A stretch of DNA of 64,000 bases, taken from NCBI GenBank assembly GCA_033964015.1, contig CM066913.1, forward strand, positions 25,508,790 through 25,572,789, written 5' to 3'. Of this stretch, positions 12,601 to 24,252 are shown one piece after another; the stretch's first letter is position 1; the number at the start of each line of letters is the position of its first letter. The stretch comes from Scolanthus callimorphus. Taxonomy: Eukaryota; Cnidaria; Anthozoa; Actiniaria; Edwardsiidae. Made by a program: the position numbers and the translations under genes. Below the pieces are notes generated by a model. It was not told the DNA's origin and ran no database searches. It worked only from the letters and a program-made list of their open reading frames with translations.

Positions 12601-15258
12601 ATGGTCTAGTTGAAAGTATAAGTACAAATAATCACAAAGTATTTTGAAATTTTGCTTTTTTGCACATGGGATTTCATAATTATGCGAACAACAAAAAGGA
12701 AAGAGTTTGAGTACGCTATCCTTGTGATTTGATGAGTTGCATTCTTTTTTTTTTTGTTACAAGATTGTTACAAAAATACTTCTGGAAAGGTGGTCTGTTT
12801 TTGTTTATATGAACCAAGCAACAAGCAGGCTAGATATGACCTCTTAAATTCCAGGGGTTTTTTCACAGTGCTTAGTGAAAATGGAGTCTAGAGTTACAGG
12901 ATGGGTTAGCTGATGCCCTGGAAAAAGTCTTTGCTACCTTCTTGCACCTTGTGTTGCAATTCATTTGTGAACCAGCCCTAGCATCAGCACCTGAGAACTG
13001 AAAAAAAGTCAAAGTCAAACGGGACACCTACAGCTAAGTAACCTAGTCAGTAAAAGAAATTTACTGGCTTGGAGGGCTGGATCATCAAATACCATAACTG
13101 ATACCTTAAAGTAACTTTAAAGTCCTTGAAACAGCATTATTTAAAATTCCACAGAAAATTTAGAGTGTGGTGACAAATCTTAACCTAAGTCTGAATTCTA
13201 AGATTCCAGACCTCTAGCAAGAAAATCAGAAAATCATTCATTTCATGGAATCTCTAAGACCAGGGATGGCAAACCATGCAGGGACTTTAAAAATCTGGAG
13301 ATTGTCTTGAAATGGCTAAATTTCCTGAAATATTCCCGGGAGAAATACAGTAAATGTATGGCAGTCATCTTGAATTTTTGCCGGGAAACGAAGCGAAAAC
13401 TCTTGAGATGCCTGGCAAAACCGGGAGAGTTGACGTTCCTGTAAGACCCATGCAAGAAAAAAGAAAGATGATAGTATCTTTTGCATAATAGCATATTCCA
13501 GGTAGAAGTAAATAAGAAAATGTGCACAAGCATCCTCCCTGCCCCTTCGGAGTCAGATTGGTTGTTTGGTTTTACCCTGGGGTAATGTGCAAAATGTCCA
13601 TCAGGGGTAATCTGCTTGCGGGGAAAAAAGTCCTGACCCAAATGATTTTTTTTATTTGTCTGTAGGTAGGGTTAGAACTTTGTTTCTTTAGAATTAGCTT
13701 GTAGAAATGAGATCTACAAGCTAAATTGGAATAAAAAAATGTAGAGTGAATAAAAGCGTCTTGGCCAACTGAAAGACAAACATGTTTCCACTGTTTTAAA
13801 GTATTTACTGTTGTAATAACATTTTTTGTCAACAGAGTTCAGGCCGAGACATTTTCTTTATTTGAAGGCAGTTTATTAGGAAATGTGAGCAATTTTTCTC
13901 CCACGCTCCATAAATGCAAAGTTAGCTTGTAGCAAATGTCCAGGGGTTGGGGGGATTGTTTTTATTGCCAAAGCCTGTTGTGCCTGGGAACTTTGTTATT
14001 CATGTGAGCAAAGAAAATCCCTTGCATTTTCTAGCAAACTGCCTGATCTCTGTTGACAAAAAATGACATTACCAGAGGATTAAAAGAGTGGAAAATGCTT
14101 TTGTCTTTCAGCTGGCTGTGATGCTGGCCACCAACTTAAGCTGTATTATCATGATACAATGTTACAGTCAATCATTATTGATTTCTGTCTATGATTTCAA
14201 GCACCCCTTTCAGCAAAAACGTTTTCACCAAAACACATGTAGTCTCATCCACAAAGCCAAGCTTCAAATATTGAGTTAATTAAGTCTAATTTCCAATAGT
14301 AAAATTAAAGACATGATTCCAATGTGTATTTACAATTATCGTATTGCAAGTACAAGGGATATGAAGTATAGATAGAGTAGTTTAAATATGATTGATATCC
14401 TAGAGATTCATGTGTTGCATTTTCAATGGAGAACATGCGCCCTATAAGCAAAGAGATGAGCAAAGCACTCAACTTTGGAACTAACTTACTTGAAAACTTA
14501 CCTGAATATCGTATCTTTTCTTCTTGAAGGAATCTTGATGCCAAAGCATTTCTGTCGTTAGAAACTTATTCAGCTCCAAGGATGACCTTGAGAAGCGAGT
14601 CGTACATTGTTCTTTCCATGTACACATATTGAGTTTTCTCCTAACAGTTCGAGCGACATGTTTTCTTTTCTTGAACAAGCCAACTGCAAAGGCTGGCTAA
14701 ATTCCGTGAGAATTCCGTGTCTATGCCAATTAAATTTATTCCGTGCTTGAGCTGTAACAAAGCTGCAAATTATTTTCCTTGTTTTTGCAATCTAAAATGA
14801 TTCATAGCTTGATTTTAAACCTCTTAACTTAATTTCTTTCTGGTATGATCCCGGCTGAATAAACCACTTTATCGATTACTCATCCTTCCCTGATCCCAGT
14901 CCATTCTGCCAGCAACCAAAGACAGGTAACCCAAAGGCTTCATGTATCTTTTCCGAACATGCCCGAAAGTTCTTTCAAAGTTTTGTGGCCAATAACAATG
15001 ATACAAGCTATAAGAAACTGCAGATGGCGGACGAAATCTTGACTTGCACAAGGGCCGCGGCGAAAAGTGAATATCGTAACCCATGGCAACAGACCGTGTA
15101 CGCACTCAGAAATAAGCCGACGGTACACCAGCGGCTGTCCAACGGAAAATACAACCACTTGAATACAGCTCGATGGGTTACTTTATTTTTTTTTTATTTT
15201 TTTTTTTAATTTTTTTTTCACACATTAGCCAATGGGGCTCCACAGGAGTTCCGCTATA
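9664..15258 (+). mobile_element. Helitron-like (Helentron/HINE-type) non-autonomous element, right copy
   Basis: Inverted partner of 491-6664. The 5' end reads TATAGATTTAGGCACTGCCT followed by AAAAGCGGAACTCC; the 3' end reads GGGGCTCCACAGGAGTTCCG then CTATA. Homologous positions of the two copies sum to about 15749 near the outer ends and 16324 near the inner ends; the difference is the 551 bp MITE in the left copy plus a 22-bp gap at an AGGC microhomology here. No Rep/helicase gene is seen. Many open frames are mirrored in both copies but none shows a recognisable domain or a preserved long frame. About 45 bp of element interior is also found inverted just outside the 5' end (9618-9660). Confidence 0.7.
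9857..10157. repeat. Palindromic MITE-like unit inside right Helitron-like copy
   Basis: Same unit as at 6168-6470, in inverse orientation, with AGACTCGTACCCGTCGCTA ends. Its presence in both copies shows that it was part of the ancestral element. Confidence 0.7.
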
Positions 15259-15356
15259 AACATTGGAGTTCCGCTTTTAGACAGTGCCTAAATCTATATA
15301 TTATTCATTTTGTTTTATTTTCACACATTAGCCTGTGGGGCTCCACAGGAGTTCCG
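15259..15356. repeat. Stacked Helitron-like element ends
   Basis: Directly after the 3' end of the right copy there is an inverted 5' end (GGAGTTCCGCTTTTAGACAG then TGCCTAAATCTATATA), and at once a second plus-strand 3' end (CACACATTAGCC...GGAGTTCCGCTATTA). This head-to-tail junction of ends without interior suggests insertion of one copy next to another or an end-joining product. Confidence 0.6.
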
Positions 15357-17847
15357 CTATTATTTCCCGTGATAGATGATTTTCAAAATACATAGAGCTA
15401 TAGAGCCCGAGAGTCGGTAAGAAAAGTGAGAATGATGAATTGAAGGACTTCAAGAACATTTGTATCGATTTATTAGATACTGCGGTTTGCAAATGTTTTA
15501 CGGCGTGTTGTTGCGCCATGTTGCTACAGTTAGTGAAAAGGTCCTTTCCAACGGGGGTCAAAGTCATTCTGTAGAATTTTTGATGGAGCAAAACGATTAA
15601 AAGCTAAACGTGAGCTGCTCTTATTTACGGTCTAAGAGCTGAACTGTTAATTAAAAACAGCTTGAACTTTGCGTTTGCTCGAGTTGTTGCGTTTGTGATT
15701 ATCAAATACAGTAAAAACCCGCGTGTAAGGACCTACATTTCAAAGTTTGCTAAAGCAGGTTCTTATATTTTGAGGTATTGGTAGTTTAGGGTTTCCAAGT
15801 AGGTTCTTAATTTCTACGGAGAAGACATGGTTGCTGATTACCAGAAAATAGGATAAAATATGGTTTGCCCTTCATTAAAAGCATTTTATTCACATCAATA
15901 GTGGCAAAAGTCCAAGAAAACTGACAAATAAATAATGTGTGGTTCCAGAAATTATCCAATCACCCTACGGAAGGGATTGGAAATTCCAGAAACTGTATTG
16001 AATGCTTCAAAGGACTTAAATTTCATTCTCAGAAAACTAGCAAATTTTAAAAACAAAGCGAAGCATTTGGTTTATGCAGGATATGTGTAAGTACTTTGCA
16101 CTAGTCAAAGTAAACCCTACCCGTTCACCACAACTCACCGACCTCCGACAGACTTGAAACTTGATCTATATTAATAAGAATGCGCAGAAAACTCCAGATT
16201 TATGCATCTTTATTTGCCCTTGAGACTATAGTTTCTTCGAACTTATCGTTGGAAAAACACGAATGTAAGTTTACATTTTACGCGGCGGCAGCTCTTGAAC
16301 GTTACGAAGCCTTTAATTATTAACCCTAGAATTTCTCATCTATCCATCCAACAAATCCTATTAAGTTACTTTTTATTTTTCTTTAGAATACAAACTTTTC
16401 TTGGCGTACATCTAGGCTACATGGAATGTCTCTGATTCATATCGCGCCCCCGATCTGAGAGTTGAACTTACACGCTTCCTTCTTGCGCTCTTTCTGTCGT
16501 TTGCGTTTCCCTCACTGATGGAGTTGGTTTGATTTATCGGGTAACGTAACCATATTTGATTTTGAGAGCTGCGCCTAAATTCCATACTTGACACCTGGAT
16601 TAGTCAAACATCCTTGTCAAACATTTATATGCGAAGTGAGCAGAGGATTTGGAAATCTATTATCACACCACGATCGAACCTTTTTCTGTGTAGCGCATCG
16701 AAGACACATGTTCGATTTCAATTATTTTGGTGCGTGAAGCTTAAATATGAATTGAAATTCCACGTTTTCTGTTAGCTATAATGCTTTAGTACTTTTAAAC
16801 ACAACATTTCCTGCAAATACATCCTCATTTCTTCACTTTTTCTTTCACAATGTGCCGTCGCAACTACTGTTGTGACTTTCAGTTTTGTTTTGAGTTACGC
16901 CTGTGACGTCACACCCCGCGGACTTTGGCCGACGCCGCTGGAACACCGGCCCAGTGCAAAATGGCGCGATATTCGAAATTTGGAGCTCAAAAAGTCATTG
17001 TTTATTGTGAAAAAATTGGAAAACAACCGCAGGTATTTGTCATTAAGGTTATTAGCAAGTGATCTAACAGGAAAGATCGATGGAAACAATTAGATCGTAG
17101 CCCCACTTTAAGATACAGGCTATAAACCATGGGTATTTTGCTAGCCAGGAGCCCGAGACAACATACGAGATTTATCATTCTCAATTAACATCGAATTAAC
17201 ACTGGAAATTCGAAAAGCTCACCTCGTTTTCAAATATTCTCGATAAACATTAGCATGACATGATCAAAATACGTCCGATTGCGCCAAGAACCAAGCCAAT
17301 GTCGTAGGAATCTAGTGATCAACAAGTCAAAGACTCGACGCTGGGGGAGGTATTGCCCTTTTTATACTTTTGTCGATAGTTTCCTAGGTAGTTCACGTCT
17401 TGATTAGCCAATGAGAAAGAGTCTTGATTGAGTGAGTTCCAACACAATCGATGTTGTCCCAGCCAATAGACGAGCGTTTTGAGTGAGTTCCTGTATCACT
17501 CTACCGACTCAAACCCACCCTGTGAGTATGAATTTGAACCGCGAAGATTTCCCGGCGCATCAGGGCATTCTGAGGCATGACCTAGTAAACAATAAAGACA
17601 GCGTGCTACGCGCGGGCTTGAAAAGCCTGTTTAAGAAGCGTTTGATGTATTTTCTTTAATAATCATCCGTAATACAAGAACATGAGTGATTTCTAAAATG
17701 AAATGAGTGATTTCTTCCAGAAGATGAGTGAGTTTCATGACCGGGAAAATAAGGACCAAGTGGCTACTTTTAAAATAATCTTCCCAGTTTGAAAAAATTT
17801 GAGTGAGTTGTGGAAACTACGTAAACTACCCTGGATCCGCCCCTGCG
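15357..17847. other. Intergenic DNA without recognised features
   Basis: No convincing exon, RNA gene or long open frame. A short piece at about 15935-15990 (GTGGTTCCAGAAATTATCC, GGGATTGGAAATTCC) belongs to a dispersed motif also found in both Helitron-like copies (about 5300-5560 and 10780-11030) and at 54645-54830. The small open frames at 16412-16594 and 16872-17093 show no domain. Confidence 0.5.
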
Positions 17848-17916
17848 GTAGCCTGAATTTCAGCCGTCTTTTCTTCCTACACTCCCGCGAAGAAAAGACG
17901 GCTGAAATTCAGGCTA
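17848..17916. repeat. Perfect-stem hairpin with GTAGCCTGAATTTCAG ends
   Basis: GTAGCCTGAATTTCAGCCG with its exact inverse, stem about 29 bp and loop about 11 bp. A fragment of the same motif lies immediately left of the Polinton (18139-18162) and at about 48178, so this is a repeat family of the genome. Confidence 0.75.
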
Positions 17917-18162
17917 CCCCTGCGGGCGAGTTTTAGCCATTCTGTGGGCTGCTATGTCTCTGCCTTTGAGTGCAGTTCTCTTGTTGCTGAAAATTATGCA
18001 TAAATACAGCTCATTAAAAAAACTGACCAATCACCAACCATTCTCAAAAGATCTTGAGAATGCTGGCACGTAACTCTTGGGCACGTTTTTGGAAGTCGGA
18101 GTTCAGTCGTTTTTTGTCCCCCAACGTTGGAGGGTAGGAAGAAAAGACGAGAAATTCAGGCT

Positions 18163-18768
18163 AGTAGGTATAACTGGGGCGTTCTGGACATTTTGAAATT
18201 GTTAGGATTCCTGTGGTTTTTATCACATGACTTTAGAGCTGTCAATCAAATTGTGGGCGTGGCACCTGTCAATCAAAATGGTAGACAATCTTTAAAATCC
18301 AAAATGGTGGACAACCTTTAAAATCCAAAATGGTGGACAATCTTTAAAATCCAAAATGGGTAACAATCTTTAAAATCCAAATGGGTAACAATCTTTAAAA
18401 TCCAAAATGGTGGACAATCTTTAAAATCCAAAATGGTGGACAATCTTTAAAATCCAAAATGGTGGACAATCTTTAAAATCCAAATGGTTAACAATCTTTA
18501 AAATCCGTTGTTATTTTAAAAACCTATAACTTCCAAGGTTGTGTTCGTGACGGTGTTTGATTTGTTTCCCACGCGTGAGAATTTTTTAACCAATCATAAA
18601 CGGAAGCGGCTTTCCTTTGATTATGTTATAATAAAGATGTTATATATAGCATCAGATACAACCATGACGTCACCATACGGGTATTCCCCTTGTAAACAGA
18701 GATTGTGGGCAAGCCTGGGCATGTATAAGGCTGGGGAATACCCTTATATATTTTTTCCACATATATAA
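18163..18768 (+). repeat. Polinton left terminal inverted repeat
   Basis: About 606 bp, matched by 37459-38065 in inverse orientation with a few small indels. It contains nine tandem ~26 bp units and an open frame of 75 codons that is present only because both ends share it; it has no start context or domain worth calling. Confidence 0.92.
18276..18508 (+). repeat. Tandem array in left terminal repeat (9 x ~26 bp)
   Basis: Unit AAATGGTGGACAATCTTTAA with variants GGGTAAC and GGTTAAC. The right terminal repeat has the same number and order of unit types (37719-37951), so the two ends have been kept in step. Confidence 0.9.
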
Positions 18769-18786
18769 AAGGACTTAAAGGATAGT

Positions 18787-18806
18787 TTTTATATATATTA
18801 TAAAAA
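18787..18806 (+). promoter_or_regulatory. AT-rich TATA-like leader before polB
   Basis: A TATATATATTATAAAAA tract lies directly before the ATG at 18807. Very similar tracts stand right before the starts at 29573, 30205, 30760, 31676, 34846 and 35518, suggesting a common short promoter with almost no untranslated leader. The whole element is AT-rich, so this may be partly chance. Confidence 0.4.
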
Positions 18807-19894
18807 ATGTCTTTAACAAAAACACTTAAGAGCAAAACTCTTTCTACTAGTAACACAATGTTAAATAATATTATGGATCAGGCAGTGCCAGAGATCAATG
18901 TACCGATCTTAAAACCAATAAAAGCTGTCTCAAAGGTGGGTCAAAACGCAATCATGTCCACCGCTGAGACAGTTCAAAACAAACTAAATGAATTCGCAGA
19001 CTGGATTCTATCCTACATTCCACCAGAGATTAAGAAGCATGTTAATACCCGTGTGGAAGCATTGAAGAGGACGGTCAATGATATATATAACAAGCTGAAG
19101 AATAAGCCAACAGTCTCTAATATTCAACAGAAGGAATCTGCATTAAAGGGGTTTCTCAAATCTTACAGAATTAAAGGAGAAGATAAGGTAGACCCTAAAT
19201 CATTTTTAGAAAAATATAAGAGCACGGCTATTGAAACGATTAACCAGCAACAAAAGCCGATTAAAATGAAGCTTCTTTTAGAGGTTGAATTCTATAAAAA
19301 GGACCCTAATAACGAGCTCGAATACACCATGGATACTTTCAAAGTGATATAGTGATTATTACACAAGCAACGGATCTAGAAGATGTTTACAAAACGTTGA
19401 CTGGAAGTATTTTAGAAAAGGTAAGTAATTTCAAAATAGTGGGTCAGGATGGATTTTCAGCAGAGTTGTCAACTTTGATATCCACATCGATAAATATCAA
19501 CCAATTACAGCATCATCATGGATCGACCTTCCACAGAAACTCAAGTTGAAAAAAGCTATTGTTAACCCAGAAAATAACGATAACCAATGCTTTAAGTGGG
19601 CAATAACGGCAGCTGTTTATTCAGAAAAAGTACACCTAGAAAGGATTTCAAAAGCTATAAAATTTAACGCTGAAAAATTCAACTGGGATGGTATTGAATT
19701 TCCAGTACAATTGGATAAGATACGCATATTTGAAAAGAATAATCCGAAATATAGAGTTAACGTATACTGGTATAAAAATAATCAGACTGAACCTATAAAA
19801 ATAAGTGAATATGATAATATAGAAAAAACTATTAACCTGTTTATGATCTCAAATAATAAGACAAATCATTATTGTTGGATAAAAATCTTAGTAG
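18807..19894 (+). pseudogene. Protein-primed DNA polymerase B, N-terminal part (broken)
   Basis: The first 181 codons are open from the ATG at 18807 and end at 19352; the reading then moves to another frame until about 19549 and to a third frame from 19546 to the TRIM insertion at 19894. This order matches the long N-terminal extension that precedes the exonuclease domain in Polinton polymerases, known to me as a family feature. Recognisable stretches include FLKSYRIKGEDKVDPKSF near residue 115 of the first frame and NNDNQCFKWAIT / NWDGIEFPVQLD in the third. At least two frameshifts plus the insertion make it non-functional. The role of the intact family is replication of the linear element by protein priming. 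Confidence 0.8.
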
Positions 19895-20079
19895 CGCCAT
19901 GGTATAGCTGTATTAGATAGCATAGTTAGTAAGGCACTGGGCACCCTGTGTAATACACCTCGTGGTCAGCGGTCACGTGACATGTTATCCCTGTTCACGG
20001 TCCGGGTCATGGCCGCCATGTTGTCGGAGTAAATCTGTGATGAAGTAAACCTGACTATTGTCTTCATTTCCTAATGGCG
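19895..20079 (+). repeat. Left LTR of TRIM-like element
   Basis: Identical to 21561-21745. Contains GGTCACGTGAC (E-box palindrome CACGTG) and GGCCGCCATGTTG. Confidence 0.8.
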
Positions 20080-21560
20080 TGGTGTCTTACGGTGGGATTA
20101 GACGAATACTAGGTCACCGGCCTCCCAAAGGAGGAGGTTATCTTTGATATATATATGCTACAATGACAATTATGAGGGTTTCTGTGCCAAGCCTTGCATA
20201 CTTCATGCCCGGTAGACTATCCGGTGGAGCAGCATTTCTCCTTCATCGGCTGGGCAAATGGGCCCGGGCCGTGTTCCAAACAACTACCCATGGATTGACC
20301 CAAGACTACGGACGATCATTTGAATTAAGCCATGATTACACTGACTTTCGAGCGGCCTCACTCCTCAAGACACGAGTAGAGTTGATGTAACACAGTCAAG
20401 ATCCAATGAAGCCCCTGCTAACTTATCACATCCACACGTACGAGACTGACATTAAAACTTTGCTATTATTTTCGAGCTCACATCTACGAACCCCACGGGA
20501 CTCGATGATTAAACGGAGCCGCCATTTTTACGTTCTTTTCTTCATCCGGCATTGACTCTTAAAAAAAAAAAAAACTTCCTGAACCACCGGCGATTGAAGT
20601 CAAGTTCTCCACGTCAGCATGTTCAACACCATCCCAAGCCAAATACAAACTTATCCTACTATCCTCTTCGGCCTACCTCAGCCCTGCTACCAGCCCTCTC
20701 AAGATTATGGACACTGCCACTCTGGAATCTAGTCTCTATATATTTCTGTTTTAGTTTATCCATGGACCACACCTGGACTTTAGTTTCTCGGTTTTTCTGC
20801 TTTTGTTTTTTTAAACCATCATCTAGTTTATTGCATGATTTATTTACATAGCATCATATACTTTTTGTTGGTTTAATGCTAGATCATAGTAGTTACCATA
20901 TATCTGCATACCTATCATTGTATCCCATATTTTTCCATGCATACTCCCATTGTACTATTCATTGTACTGTCAACCCATCTTGTTTCACTTTGTATAGTTC
21001 TGTACATCTCACCTCATTTCATGTTATGGTTACATGTTTGTATTCACAGTTGTATCCTCATCTGTACCCATCTCCATTTTCAGAAACAGCAAGGGGGTAG
21101 GAAGGAAAAAAAAAAGTGGTCACCCCCACCCCCCCCCCCATACATGGTACCACCAGTAGCCATGTATGGTATGTTATATTGTAGTGTAGTATACACCTGT
21201 CTCCATCATGTTCCTGTAACCTGTCACACATACACACTGTAGTCATGTGTCTGTAGCTATGTGTTACTCATACCACTGCCATTGTTATGTGCCTGTAATG
21301 GTGACATGTTTATTTTATGTTTATAATTGTAATCACTGTTTGTCACTCAGGATATTTATCTGCCACTCAATAATTTACTATTGGAAACATAGCACTGCTT
21401 CTTTAGCTGTATCTGTGTACTTTTGCTGCCGGCTATTGTACAAAGCTTTCTTTTCAGTTACTGACTCATATTTTATTTTATTTATTGTATCTACTAGTGT
21501 ACCTATTATTATATCTCGTTTCCCATGTAAAAAGAATGTAATAGAAAAGAAAACAGGTTG

Positions 21561-21745
21561 CGCCATGGTATAGCTGTATTAGATAGCATAGTTAGTAAGG
21601 CACTGGGCACCCTGTGTAATACACCTCGTGGTCAGCGGTCACGTGACATGTTATCCCTGTTCACGGTCCGGGTCATGGCCGCCATGTTGTCGGAGTAAAT
21701 CTGTGATGAAGTAAACCTGACTATTGTCTTCATTTCCTAATGGCG
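21561..21745 (+). repeat. Right LTR of TRIM-like element
   Basis: Identical to the left LTR and preceded by the purine-rich tract at 21542-21557. Confidence 0.8.
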
Positions 21746-24252
21746 TAGACTATTATCCTCACAGATTACAAAACACAAAGATAAGAGATATTTTGTGAAC
21801 GATGTACTTGCTCCTTTAAAACGGAAAAGAGCCGTAATAGACACCACGAATACTGTAAGAATCATGATGCGGTTAAAATCACATTACCAAAAGAGGGATC
21901 AACAATCTCATTTAATAATTATAATCACTCTATACGGGTTCCTTTTGTCATCTACGCTGATTTCGAGTGTTTCACAGAGCCTATATCATCATGCTCTCCA
22001 AACGATAACAAGTCATACACAGAGCAATACCAAAAACATAAACCGTCTGGTTATTGTTATATGGTTAAGTGCTATGATGACAGCCTATATGAACCGAAAA
22101 TATTCAGATATACAGCTAAGTCTGAGGATGAGGATATTGGGGAAAAGTTTGTGAATTCCATAGAAAAAAACAGTTAAAAGTATATATTCGAAATTTCATT
22201 ATAACAAGAAGGTTAAGATGACTGACAAGGATAATGCAGACTATAAAAATGCTATCCACTGTCATATTTGTGGGGATGAATTAGATGGGGATAAGGTATT
22301 AGATCATGACCATCTCACAGGTAGATACAGAGGTAGTAGTCATAATAAATGCAATCTTAATTATAAGATACCGAAGCATATTTCCATCGTTTTCCACAAT
22401 CTCTCCAGGTACGATTCTCATTTGTTTATCAAGAACCTTGGTGTTAGTCAAGGTAAAATAGACTGTATACCTAATAATGAAGAGAAATACATCAGTTTCA
22501 AAAAGGAGATAATTGTAGATTCATTTGAAGATAAAAAAGGTAAAAAATGTAATGTAAAACGTGAGATCAGGTTCATAGACAGTTACAAATTCATTAGTCA
22601 GTAATTTAAATAAAAATCAATTCAAGAATCTATCTAAGTTCTATGAAGGGAAAAAACTAAACCTATTGCTTAGAAAAGGTGTGTATCCATACGATTATGT
22701 TAACTCGCTAGATAAATTGAGTGAAACATGCCTTCCTCCAAAAAGTGAGTTTTATAATAAGTTGAATGATATGGATATCCAAGATGATGATTATAACCAT
22801 GTACAAAATATATGGTCAACATTTAATATCAAGTCAATGCGGGAGTACCACGATCTATACCTCAAGAGTGATGTAATCCAGTTAGCAGATGTTTTTGAAA
22901 GTTATAGGGATGTGTGTATGAAGAATTATAAATTAGATCCGTGTCATTATTATACAGCTCCTGGACTAAGTTGGGATGCCATGCTTAAAAAGACAGATGT
23001 GGACCTCGAGCTGTTGAGTGACCCTGATATGCTACTTATGATAGAGTCATCCGTTCGAGGTGGAATCAGTATGATTAGCAAACGGTATGCAAAAGCTAAC
23101 AACAAATATATGAAGTCGTTCGATAAGAAACAAAAGTCAACATTCATCAAGTACCTCGATGCTAATAATTTATATGGATACGCTATGAGTCAGAAACTAC
23201 CTACCCACGGTTTTAGATGGATGGATAATAGTGAGATTAAGGAGTGGAAGCAAACCCCGTGTATATTAGAAGTGGACATCCAATATCCTACTAAGTTGCA
23301 TCGTCTTCATAACGAATATCCGTTAGCAAGTGAGAGAATAGTGGTTAATAAAGTGGAAAAACTTATCCCTAACCTATGTGATAAAACAAAATATGTGCTT
23401 CATCATGAGACTCTAAAGCTATATGAAAGTCTTGGGCTTAAAATCAGAAAAATCCATAGAGGTATTACATTTAAGGAGTCTGCATGGTTGGAGAAATACA
23501 TAAGACTTAACACTAATCTTCGAACAAAAGCTAAAAATGATTTTGAGAAAGACTTTTTCTGAAGCTTATGAACAATTCCGTGTTTGGCAAATGCATGGAA
23601 AATATCAGAAACAGACAGGATATACGTTTAGTAACAGATGAAAAGCAAGCAAATAAATTAGTAAGCCAACCAAATTATAAGAGTCGTACTATATTCAGTG
23701 AGAATCTAGTAGCAATTGAAATGGGGGAAAACAGAAATGGTATTCAATAAGCCAATATATATAGGAATGAGTGTATTAGAAATATCTAAGAATCTTATGT
23801 ATGAATTTCACTATAAATATATCAAACCAAAATATGGAAACAAATCTTCACTACTATTCACAGATACCGACAGCCTAATGTATGAGATAGAAACAAAAGA
23901 TTATTATAAAGATATTGAGTCAGATATTAAGTATAAATTTGATACAAGCAACTATCCAGAAAATCATAATGGAATTAAGATGCGAATGAACAAGAAAGTT
24001 ATCGGGATGATGAAGGATGAATCACCAGATTATGAAATAATAGAATTCGTAGGCTTGAGGGCTAAATTATATGCATATAAACAGATGATGAACAAACTGG
24101 AAAACGATGCAAAGGTATCAAAAGGTCGGTTGTGAAATCGAGTATAACATTCGATGATTATAAAAATTGTTTATTTGAAGGTAGCCAAACTATGAGAAAG
24201 ATGAATATGATACGAAGTCATAAACACCAAATATACACAGAAACGGTAAACA
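21746..24252 (+). pseudogene. Protein-primed DNA polymerase B, exonuclease and palm part (broken)
   Basis: The polymerase resumes after the TRIM. An exonuclease I motif DFE is encoded at 21959-21967; a CHICGDE...HDHLTGRYRG zinc/HNH-like block and the exonuclease II-like NLSRYDSHLF lie in the open frame 22218-22604. From 22666 to 23562 the frame is open for 298 codons and holds motif A, DANNLYG, with its aspartate codon at 23158. A frameshift follows, then motif B NNSVFGK (23571-23591) and motif C DTDS (23863-23874). Further shifts occur near 21795-22200, 22602, 23562, 23716-23750 and 24120. A foldback element interrupts the C-terminal part at 24252. The catalytic motifs survive in pieces but no single frame spans them. 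Confidence 0.9.

Larger units (their letters stand above)
19895..21745 (+). mobile_element. TRIM-like non-autonomous LTR retrotransposon inside polB
   Basis: Two direct repeats of 186-187 bp (19895-20079 and 21561-21745) are identical base for base. They begin CGCCATGG and end CTAATGGCG, giving 6-bp inverted ends. Directly after the first repeat stands TGGTGTCTTACGGTGGGA, whose TGG start fits a tRNA primer binding site, and before the second stands a purine tract AGAAAAGAAAACAGG that fits a polypurine tract. The interior (~1.5 kb) has no gag or pol; the short open frames at 20552-21573 have no domain. TAG flanks both sides as a possible short target duplication. Total length below 2 kb fits TRIM elements. 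Identical repeats point to recent insertion. Confidence 0.78.

Noticed and set aside
18276..18508. CRISPR-like array of 26-bp units
   Set aside because: Units are directly adjacent without unique spacers and are mirrored at the other end of a eukaryotic Polinton; it is a simple tandem array.
18541..18768. 75-codon frame in the Polinton left end, mirrored in the right end (37456-37683)
   Set aside because: Present twice only because it lies in the terminal inverted repeat; no domain, poor start context, and its end is in the AT-rich leader of polB.
20552..21573. Several open frames of 60-108 codons inside the TRIM
   Set aside because: Overlapping on both strands, low complexity (poly-C, poly-A), no gag, protease or reverse transcriptase motif.
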